NCBI GenBank assembly: GCA_046292465.1
Contig: JBKBRB010000002.1
Coordinates: forward strand, 124,001 to 188,000
Direction: 5' to 3'
Length of the DNA: 64,000 nt
Origin: JANWWM01 sp046292465
GTDB lineage: Bacteria > Bacteroidota > Chlorobiia > Chlorobiales > Thermochlorobacteraceae
Under the pieces are notes generated by a model that saw nothing but the letters and a program-made list of their open reading frames with translations, was not told the DNA's origin and ran no database searches. The first letter of the stretch is position 1. Each line of letters opens with the position of its first letter. Below are positions 17,417-26,807 of the stretch, piece after piece. A program made the position numbers and the translations under genes.

Positions 17417-17722
17417 GCGACAGCAACATATCACACAGACTGTGACATTCTTATCCGTCCATTCACAGCCCAAACAGAAATCCCATTTTTCAGATGGCAC
17501 ACCGATTGAACAGATTTTGTACAGATAACCGCTGATGCCTTCTGTGTCGTATTGTTTTCTCTCTGTTCCCCGTTTCCCTGTTAGCACTTTTTTTCGCTCA
17601 GAATGACTTGTTGAGATATAGCAGAAACCGTCGCATAACGTATTATTTTAAGGAATTTAAGGGGTTGCTTCATTTCGGTGAAGTGTGTGTGAAAAAGGCA
17701 GGAAACATTACGAAAGGTAACG
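17417..17722. other. Non-coding gap before tRNA genes
   Basis: No gene is visible. The stretch holds fragments of the dispersed repeat, with CACCGATTGAACAGATTTTG (about 17500) and TTCGCTCAGAATGAC (about 17592). It also lies downstream of tRNA-Ser on the minus strand. Confidence 0.4.
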
Positions 17723-17809
<87 letters not shown>

Positions 17810-17836
17810 AAAACTCTGACAAACATTGAAAACGAA

Positions 17837-17860
17837 GAGAGCCTCTTTGTTGAGGCTCTT
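17837..17860 (-). terminator. Hairpin between tRNA-Gly and tRNA-Ser
   Basis: AGAGCCTC (17838-17845) and GAGGCTCT (17852-17859) form a perfect 8-base stem with a 6-base loop, followed on the minus strand by CTTCGTTTTC. It may end or process the tRNA-Gly transcript. The T run is weak. Confidence 0.6.
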
Positions 17861-17870
17861 GGATTTATTG

Positions 17871-17943
17871 AGCGAGAGACGAGGTTCGAACTCGCGACCC
17901 TCACCTTGGCAAGGTGATGCTCTACCAGCTGAGCTACTCTCGC
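17871..17943 (-). tRNA. tRNA-Gly (anticodon GCC)
   Basis: On the minus strand: acceptor GCGAGAG/CTCTCGC, D arm TAGCTCAGCTGGTAGAGC, anticodon stem TCACC/GGTGA with loop TTGCCAA (anticodon GCC) and T arm GCGAGTTCGAACCTCGT. The discriminator is U, usual for glycine. CCA is not encoded. Confidence 0.96.
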
Positions 17944-18107
17944 ATTGTGTCAATTGCAACTGCAAAGATAGCACTTTACGAGAATTTGTCAAGCACCTTG
18001 CTAAAAAATTGTTCCCGGTTTCTTTCTCAACAGTCTGCCTTCGCTCGTTGAAGGAAACATCACGTTGCGTTATATTGGCTTTTTCAATTTTTCCGCCCGT
18101 TAAATCC

Positions 18108-20987
<2,880 letters not shown>

Positions 20988-20989
20988 CG

Positions 20990-21628
20990 CTACGCCGACT
21001 TTGCGCGCTCAATAAACTGCTTCATTTTTTTGGGGTCTTTTTTGCCAATGTCTGATTCAATGCCGCTGGCAACATCAATCGCGTAAGGTCTGACGGCTTT
21101 AACGACTTCTTGAACGTTCTTTTCGTTTAATCCGCCTGCAATCACCACATAGCCATATTTTTCAACTGACGCCGTGAGTTTCTTTGCAAGGTCAATTTGA
21201 ATTTGCTTGCCTGTGCCGCCGAGCATTTTTTCGTGATAAGCATCAAAGAGAAAAGTATTGACGCCGGTTTTTTCATAAAACCATTTGACTTCCGAGACTT
21301 GAAATTTCGCATGCACGCGAAAGGTCTTGACAATTCTTGGCACAACTTTGAGCGTGTCTTTGAGCGACATGTTTTCGTCGTGCAGTTGCGCGGTTGTAAT
21401 GCCTGCGTAGTCGCAAATCTCATTGATTTCTTTGGGAGAATCGTCAACGAAAATGCCAACAGTTTGAATAAACGAAGGAAGTTTATCGATGATTTGTCGG
21501 GCTTTTCGTGGCGAGATGTATCGCAGGGAGCGTTCATAGAAGTTGAATCCGAGTGCATCTGCGCCGAACTCCGCCGCCAAAAGTGCGTCGTCTAAATTTG
21601 TAATCCCACAAATTTTAACCTTAACCAT
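20990..21628 (-). CDS. trpF: Phosphoribosylanthranilate isomerase
   Basis: Catalyses the Amadori rearrangement of phosphoribosylanthranilate in tryptophan synthesis. The 212-residue barrel starts MVKVKICGITNLDDALLAA with the catalytic Cys in KICGIT, and has DALGFNFYERSLRYI, VGIFVDDS (catalytic Asp), VVIAGGLNEKNV and AIDVASGIES (phosphate loop). The start at 21628 has an AGGA ribosome site; a longer open frame from 21694 would overlap the bshB1 stop. It may be the last gene of the long operon read from 33 kb. Confidence 0.95.
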   Translation of the reverse strand: MVKVKICGITNLDDALLAAEFGADALGFNFYERSLRYISPRKARQIIDKLPSFIQTVGIFVDDSPKEINEICDYAGITTAQLHDENMSLKDTLKVVPRIVKTFRVHAKFQVSEVKWFYEKTGVNTFLFDAYHEKMLGGTGKQIQIDLAKKLTASVEKYGYVVIAGGLNEKNVQEVVKAVRPYAIDVASGIESDIGKKDPKKMKQFIERAKSA

Positions 21629-21659
21629 TCCTGTTGGATTGTTGAATAGAGATTGAAAT

Positions 21660-22409
21660 TTACCGAAACACATCGGAAAACGTCGAGATAGCAAGATGAC
21701 GATAGACTAAAAATCCTTCGCCGTATTTCGTGCCAATCATTTCGCCGAATACTCTTGCCTTCGCATCTAATCCTTCCAAAAATTCCTTGCGACTGATGAA
21801 GGTCTCTGGCTCTGTTGAATCGGGGTTGAAGAACTGGGACTTATAAGCCATAATCGCCTTTCGAGATTCTTGATAAGTTTGACTGACGTCGAGAATGAAA
21901 TCAGGCTCAGCAAAACGGTCTTGAATGTAGTAAAGCAAATACTTTGGGCGGTGGGGCGTTTGGGGTTGATTGTTCCAATATGTTTCAATCTTTTGTAAGC
22001 CTGCATAAAAACAGGCTTCTGTAATCATTTGGGAGGCGCGTATGTGGTCGGGGTGTCGCTCGCGGGGCTGTGTGGCGAACACAACCGTCGGCTGAAAGTA
22101 TCGAATGACGGAAATGATTTTGTTGCGATTCTCGAGGGTGTTTTCAAACGCGGTGTCGCCTAAGTTCAGGTTGATTCGCTCCGTAATGCCGAGCATTGAT
22201 GCGGCTTCTTGGGCTTCGTGTTGGCGAATTTCTCTTGTGCCGCGCGTGCCTTTTTCGCCTTCGGTAAGGTCGCAAATGGCGACGGATTTTTTTTCGTAGT
22301 GCAGTTTGAGCATCGTGGCGGCGCACGCCAGTTCAACATCGTCGGGGTGCGCGCCAAAGGCTAAAGCGTAAACAGGGTTTGAACTTCTTGATGATGGCTC
22401 GATGGTCAT
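21660..22409 (-). CDS. bshB1: N-acetylglucosaminyl-malate deacetylase (bacillithiol)
   Basis: A 249-residue PIG-L/LmbE zinc deacetylase that fits BshB1, the second step of bacillithiol synthesis. Metal ligands are in FGAHPDDVELA and HPDH; the family segment DLTEGEKGTRGTREIR is exact for BshB1, and YYIQDRFAEPDFILDVS follows. Bacillithiol is the main thiol and a zinc buffer in its hosts. The gene begins 42 bases after the preceding lipoprotein stop on the same strand, so it may be read with the metal operon upstream. Confidence 0.93.
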   Translation of the reverse strand: MTIEPSSRSSNPVYALAFGAHPDDVELACAATMLKLHYEKKSVAICDLTEGEKGTRGTREIRQHEAQEAASMLGITERINLNLGDTAFENTLENRNKIISVIRYFQPTVVFATQPRERHPDHIRASQMITEACFYAGLQKIETYWNNQPQTPHRPKYLLYYIQDRFAEPDFILDVSQTYQESRKAIMAYKSQFFNPDSTEPETFISRKEFLEGLDAKARVFGEMIGTKYGEGFLVYRHLAISTFSDVFR

Positions 22410-22451
22410 TGATGTGCAGTTTTACTGCCTCAAATTTACATCTTTCCGATT

Positions 22452-23285
22452 TCATTTTTTGAGCAGTTCATCTAACAACTCACGCGCTTTTAGTCGTCCG
22501 TCTTTGCCGATGAAATTCTGTCGCACAGTTTTGTAGCGTTGCAGTGTTGCGGTTGCCTTGCGATAGAGTGCGGAGTCGACTTCGGTTGGCGTGTAGCCTT
22601 TTGGAATCGCGTAAGTAAAGTGCCCCGTTTCTGACGAGAAGACAGGAATTTGAAAGAAGTCGCGCTTGACGAACTGCTTGGTTGAATCTTCGCTTCGCGC
22701 CGCTTCGACGAAAAAAGTAATCGCGTGTTCAGGATAGCCGAAGAGATAGCCATAGCCGCGATAACGGTCTAAGCGTTCTTCAAACTCAATGGTCGTGAGC
22801 ACGACGGCGGGATTGGCATTTGGCACAAATCCCCATTGCGCCCAAAAAGATTGGTCGCGCCCAATGATTTTTTGTAGCAACGCGGTGTTGATGGCAACAA
22901 CTTCAAAATATCGCTTGCCTTTATCGGCAATCTTGAACGGAATGAGCAAGAACTGCACATCGCCAAAGTGCAATCGGTTCAGAACGGTTTGCAGTTGTTG
23001 AAGTCTTTGCAGGTCGGCAGGGCTTGGCGCGCTTGCTTCTCGCACGCCGCTGGGAATTGAATCAGGTCGCGCAATGGGCAACGAGAAATTCATTACGGTG
23101 CTAATCGGCTTAATTGGCTCAACGATGGTGTAGAGGGCTTCACTATCGAGCGCAAGCGTCAGGACTGAATCCGCCAACCGCTTTTCTTCATTTGATAACT
23201 TGACTTCACTTGTTGGACTGCTTGTTTCAAGGCTTTTGCAAGCACCTACAAGCAGCAGCACGGCAATGATGTAAGAGCGTTTCAT
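22452..23285 (-). CDS. Lipoprotein of unknown function, operon with TonB receptor
   Basis: A 277-residue protein with a lipoprotein signal (IIAVLLLVGAC, lipid on the Cys). The mature part has a mixed, moderately hydrophobic region with FLLIPFKIADKGKRYFEVVA and GYGYLFGYPEHAITFFVEA and a charged helical C-terminus. No known family is recognised. The ATG at 23285 overlaps the stop of the preceding gene as ATGA; a longer open frame to 23531 would run across that gene. Being last in the TonB receptor cluster, it may act in the periplasm or on the inner face of the outer membrane. Confidence 0.7.
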   Translation of the reverse strand: MKRSYIIAVLLLVGACKSLETSSPTSEVKLSNEEKRLADSVLTLALDSEALYTIVEPIKPISTVMNFSLPIARPDSIPSGVREASAPSPADLQRLQQLQTVLNRLHFGDVQFLLIPFKIADKGKRYFEVVAINTALLQKIIGRDQSFWAQWGFVPNANPAVVLTTIEFEERLDRYRGYGYLFGYPEHAITFFVEAARSEDSTKQFVKRDFFQIPVFSSETGHFTYAIPKGYTPTEVDSALYRKATATLQRYKTVRQNFIGKDGRLKARELLDELLKK

Positions 23286-23662
23286 GTTGATTTGAGATAA
23301 GTAAGTGAGTTTTTGAAATGCACCGCGTTGATGCCCGCTACGAGCGCAAGCAACATAACTTGATGCCACTCGATTGGCGAGAGAAAAAGATGCACGCCTG
23401 CGTGAAGCGTGTTTGAGATGAGAAAAAATCCGCTTGCCGTCAGGTTGAGCCATTTCAGCCAACGGACTTCTGAAAGCAAGACGATAAGCGCAAGCGCGAG
23501 ATAAGTCGCAAACACGAGCGTCAGTTGCCACAGCAATCCTTGCAGATTTTCGGATTGTTTAAGCGGCTCGCCGCCATAGAGCATTGGCACGAAGCCTAAA
23601 ACACTATGCGCTAAAACGCCCAAGAGCACCAAAAGCCAAAGCAGAGCCAGCGTTTGTTTCAT
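23282..23662 (-). CDS. Small four-helix membrane protein
   Basis: A 126-residue protein with four predicted helices: TLALLWLLVLLGVLAHSVLG, LLWQLTLVFATYLALALIVL, LNLTASGFFLISNTLHAGV and VMLLALVAGINAVHF. No family is recognised. It starts at 23662, sharing one base with the stop of the barrel gene (TGATG), and its stop overlaps the next start (ATGA), so it is tightly coupled within the operon. A histidine-bearing loop (HAGVHLFLSPIEWHQ) is notable. A role in the inner membrane beside the ABC-2 permeases is a guess. Confidence 0.7.
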   Translation of the reverse strand: MKQTLALLWLLVLLGVLAHSVLGFVPMLYGGEPLKQSENLQGLLWQLTLVFATYLALALIVLLSEVRWLKWLNLTASGFFLISNTLHAGVHLFLSPIEWHQVMLLALVAGINAVHFKNSLTYLKST

Positions 23663-25245
23663 CAGTAAAGCAGTTGCAGTTCGAGTGAAATGGTGCGGCG
23701 CAATCCGACCTTTGTGCCGTCGTCGTATCGTGCAGGCGAATCGGAATAATTCAGGCTTAAAAATGTTCGCAGCGCAGATGCGCGAATCCAAATAGCAGTG
23801 GTTTCAACGCCGAGCAAGAGCGAGATAAATCGCCGTTCCGCACTCATGACGAGAAAATCGGGTCGCACTAAAATCGGAGTGAGCACGGTTGGGCGGTCAG
23901 CACGATAACTTGCGCCGCTTGACGACGTGTAAGCCACACTTGCGCCTGAAAAGAGCAAGGCGTTCCGAATCGGAATGGCGGAGAGCGCGCCGACTTGAAG
24001 CGTTTGCAGTTGCACGCGCCAATCGGTTTCTGCCATAATATCGCGCCGCAATAACTTTCGTGTTTGCCATTTCGCAAAGAGCCTTAACGGCGAAGTAGCG
24101 CGCTGTTCGTTGAGCCAGAGTTCTACTTCAAAGTTTGTGCTCTCTTCTTGGTCAATCACATTAACGGCGAGAAAATCAGGTTCGGTTTGGCTACTTGTAA
24201 TGGAGGCGTCGAAGTCGTCTGCACCACGTTCATCTCGTTTTGAATACGCACCGCGCACTTCTACGCTCACTTCTTTTGACAAGCGTTGAACGGCAATACG
24301 ATAGCCTTCAAGGTTGTGAATCACGCGCCCCGAAAATGAGGCAACCGAGACGCCGTCGATTACATTGGTTGTGCCCGTTAGCCAAGTCGCCGATGCACTC
24401 CACGCCCACGCATCAAGTTTTCCTTCGTAGCCAATGTCGATGCCTTTGAACTCGCCCGTTGCGTTTCGCTCTGCACTGTTCACGGTGGTTCGGTTGAATG
24501 TTCCGAATCCTTGCAGGAAGTAAAGTCGCCAATCGCTTTGCGTGGTGAAGAACGCAAATTCGTTTTCTTCTTTTCGCCAGTTCCAGAGCGGTGAAAGCGA
24601 AACGCGTTGCGCGTCGAAGAGCCGCAGGGCAAGAGCCGTTTTAAGATTGATGCGCCGGGTTCGGTAAAGCGGACGCGCGCCATTGCGCCTTGCGCCTTGT
24701 CCAACATCATAGTCTAACTTTGCTCCCACCGACAGTCGTTCAAACCATTCAGGCGAACCAAGCGACGCCGAAAGCACAAATTCATCACGAAACCAATCGC
24801 CGCCGACCGAATCCGCATAGAGAAACGGATTGCCACCGTAGGCACTTTCCGCCGCAAGCCATTCTACGGCTTTGTCATTCACACGGCGATACAGAAAACT
24901 TCCTGCCGCCAACCACGCTCCCACGCGACTTCCGCCTTTGGCATTGAACCTATAAATGCCTTGCTCCATCGGCTCTTGCGGACGCTTCAATGCACCGAAT
25001 CGATTCAACCCTGTGAGCGACGTGATTGCATAGTTCATTAAGCCTGACGAATGAAGCAACGCAGGATTTTCTCCCTCTCGCCACAGTGAAGGCGATAGCG
25101 ACACAAGCGGCGAAAACTTTTCCGAATTCAAAACTTCTTGCGCATCAGCGATTCCGCCGACGATTAAAACGCCAACAAGAAGTGTTACATAGTTGAGTTT
25201 AACCGCTATCCGCCTCACCTTCACTGAAACCATATTCACGCTCAC
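23662..25245 (-). CDS. DUF6850-like outer-membrane barrel protein
   Basis: A 527-residue exported protein: signal peptide VTLLVGVLIVGGIADAQE, then an all-beta, aromatic-rich sequence with alternating strands that ends in FLSLNYSDSPARYDD and a C-terminal ISLELQLLY strand, as in outer-membrane barrels. It resembles the DUF6850 barrel proteins that follow DUF4876 genes beside TonB receptors in Bacteroidetes; I rely on gene order as much as on sequence. It follows the DUF4876-like gene with no gap. It may act as a second outer-membrane pore or surface partner of the receptor. Confidence 0.65.
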   Translation of the reverse strand: MSVNMVSVKVRRIAVKLNYVTLLVGVLIVGGIADAQEVLNSEKFSPLVSLSPSLWREGENPALLHSSGLMNYAITSLTGLNRFGALKRPQEPMEQGIYRFNAKGGSRVGAWLAAGSFLYRRVNDKAVEWLAAESAYGGNPFLYADSVGGDWFRDEFVLSASLGSPEWFERLSVGAKLDYDVGQGARRNGARPLYRTRRINLKTALALRLFDAQRVSLSPLWNWRKEENEFAFFTTQSDWRLYFLQGFGTFNRTTVNSAERNATGEFKGIDIGYEGKLDAWAWSASATWLTGTTNVIDGVSVASFSGRVIHNLEGYRIAVQRLSKEVSVEVRGAYSKRDERGADDFDASITSSQTEPDFLAVNVIDQEESTNFEVELWLNEQRATSPLRLFAKWQTRKLLRRDIMAETDWRVQLQTLQVGALSAIPIRNALLFSGASVAYTSSSGASYRADRPTVLTPILVRPDFLVMSAERRFISLLLGVETTAIWIRASALRTFLSLNYSDSPARYDDGTKVGLRRTISLELQLLY

Positions 25246-26409
25246 TTACTTAACGAGCATCATTTTTTTCATCTCGATAAAGCCTTCGCCCATTGCGCGA
25301 TTGAGCGGTGTGGCTTGCAACCGATAGAAATACATTCCGCTTGTGAGCGATGACGCATTGAAATTGGCTTGATAGCGTCCTGCATTCTGCGTTTGTGAAA
25401 CCAGCGTTGAGACTTTTCTACCGAGCATATCAAAGACTTCCAACTTCACATTGCTGACAGTTGGCAGTTGATACGTGATGGTTGTTGTTGGATTGAACGG
25501 GTTGGGATAGTTCTGCTCGAGTGCAAAGCCTTCGGGCTTCGTTGCATTTTGGCTGATTTCTCGAACCGAGAGCGGCGCACCGATGATGAAATCTTCGCCG
25601 CTGTCGTCCGTGTCTTGCAAAACTTCGCGACCGTTGACAATGCTTGCCACTTTTCGGCGTGCCGCTTCGCGCGTGTAGGTGCCGCTTGCAAATGTGAAGC
25701 CTGCATCGAGCGCAAGCGGGATTCGTTTGAAAGAACCGCTGTTAGCATCGCGTAAGGCTTCAAAAGCATCAATGACGGCAGACACTGGCACTTTTTTTCG
25801 CGGCTCGCTTGAACCTGTTGGCGTTGCCGATTCAAGTGCGGTTGGGTCAGGCACTTTGAAAATAATCATACCCGGACCGAACACGGTTACAAGCCAATCA
25901 AACCCAGACACCACATGAATCTGAACCATATTCGGCACATCAGGATTATCTGTATCGTTAGCGTTGCCGCCTGTTTTGTAGGTTTCCCAATCTGCATTAG
26001 CAAGGTTGATGCTGTTTGCGTTGAACTCCAAATGGTTGACGCCATCTTGCGCAATAATGATGCTTCTTCCAGGCGGAAGTGGGTGTTCTCTCCCTGTTCC
26101 GGGAATCATCCAAATGTTATTCACATACACGTTGTTTTGGTCGTTCTGAAATTGCGAGGGCTGTGTGGTCGGACTGATTTGACCTGACGCACCGAAGGCA
26201 TCGGCAATACAGAGGCTATCGACATAGACCGTATCCGCCGAGTTGTTGTAAATCTCGTGGAACTGGTCGGAAAAGTAGGTCGTGTTTGCAGGCGTGCGCG
26301 AGCCTGTGTAGTAGCATTGCTTGATAACGAGTTTGCCTTGAAGCGATTGCGCATGCAATTCATTTGCAAGTGCAAAAAAGACAAGCAAGAGTAAGATTGT
26401 TTTGTTCAT
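25246..26409 (-). CDS. DUF4876-like secreted protein with type IX sorting domain
   Basis: A 387-residue protein with signal peptide (ends LHAQS), a DUF4876-like region (LVIKQCYYTGSRTPAN, FHEIYNNSADTVYVDSLCIA, VYVNNIWMIPG, GRSIIIAQDGVNH) and a C-terminal type IX signal (NYPNPFNPTTTITYQLP, VFDMLGRKVSTLV, GMYFYRL, MKKMMLVK). It is thus expected on the cell surface next to the TonB receptor encoded two genes upstream. In Bacteroidetes relatives the DUF4876 protein is one lipoprotein; here the lipid-anchored part seems to be the separate gene just upstream. Role: possibly binding or positioning the receptor's ligand; unproven. Confidence 0.75.
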   Translation of the reverse strand: MNKTILLLLVFFALANELHAQSLQGKLVIKQCYYTGSRTPANTTYFSDQFHEIYNNSADTVYVDSLCIADAFGASGQISPTTQPSQFQNDQNNVYVNNIWMIPGTGREHPLPPGRSIIIAQDGVNHLEFNANSINLANADWETYKTGGNANDTDNPDVPNMVQIHVVSGFDWLVTVFGPGMIIFKVPDPTALESATPTGSSEPRKKVPVSAVIDAFEALRDANSGSFKRIPLALDAGFTFASGTYTREAARRKVASIVNGREVLQDTDDSGEDFIIGAPLSVREISQNATKPEGFALEQNYPNPFNPTTTITYQLPTVSNVKLEVFDMLGRKVSTLVSQTQNAGRYQANFNASSLTSGMYFYRLQATPLNRAMGEGFIEMKKMMLVK

Positions 26410-26457
26410 GGCTATAAAAGTTTAGCGTTGATGGTTAAAGAAGTTTGAAAGAACAAG

Positions 26458-26790
26458 TCAAAGCAGTTGAAGTCGAATCTTGGCTTCTTCGGCGCGGCGC
26501 ATGAGCGTATCAAGCATGACGCCGTTGCGATTCGAGGCGCGCGTGCGAATGTCGTAGCGTCCCGGTCGCACATCGTAAAAAATTGCCAAGCCTAAGGAGT
26601 CTGTAAAGGATGTATCAATTTTGCCCGTCTCTAAACTGCGCAAGCGCACAATCGCATTAGCGATGTTCAAATTGGGGAACGCTTGCGGACGCACTAATTG
26701 CACCTCGACGTTGAACGTGGAAATTTCCGTCGGAAACTCCGTCTTGCACGATGCAATAAGCAATAGCAAAACGAGCAGAATTTTTCTCAT
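26458..26790 (-). CDS. Small lipoprotein, carboxypeptidase-regulatory-like domain
   Basis: A 110-residue lipoprotein: MRKILLVLLLLIASCK with the lipobox Cys, then one beta-sandwich domain (TFNVEVQLVRP, NIANAIVRLRSLETG, TSFTDSLGLAIFYDVRPGRYD). The domain is the TDs-G-a-F-dv-PG-Y type seen at the front of DUF4876 lipoproteins. The ATG at 26790 is preceded by AAAGGAG and begins a proper signal peptide; the ATG at 26811 overlaps the TonB receptor stop as ATGA and is the alternative. It probably pairs with the DUF4876-like secreted protein 48 bases downstream. Confidence 0.75.
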   Translation of the reverse strand: MRKILLVLLLLIASCKTEFPTEISTFNVEVQLVRPQAFPNLNIANAIVRLRSLETGKIDTSFTDSLGLAIFYDVRPGRYDIRTRASNRNGVMLDTLMRRAEEAKIRLQLL

Positions 26791-26807
26791 GCTTGTTTCA
26801 ACTCCTT

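Noticed and set aside
17394..17418. Hairpin at the MerR stop as a terminator
   Set aside because: The stem GCCTACT/AGTAGGC is good but no T run follows, and it is partly inside the coding region.
17826..18107. Upstream extension of the uvrA reading frame
   Set aside because: It runs through the antisense of tRNA-Gly and shows no likeness to UvrA; the family start is at 18108.
26353..26367. TGCAATTCATTTGCA, one base from the Zur-like 15-mer
   Set aside because: It lies inside the signal peptide codons of the DUF4876-like gene, within an operon, with no promoter nearby; treated as chance.
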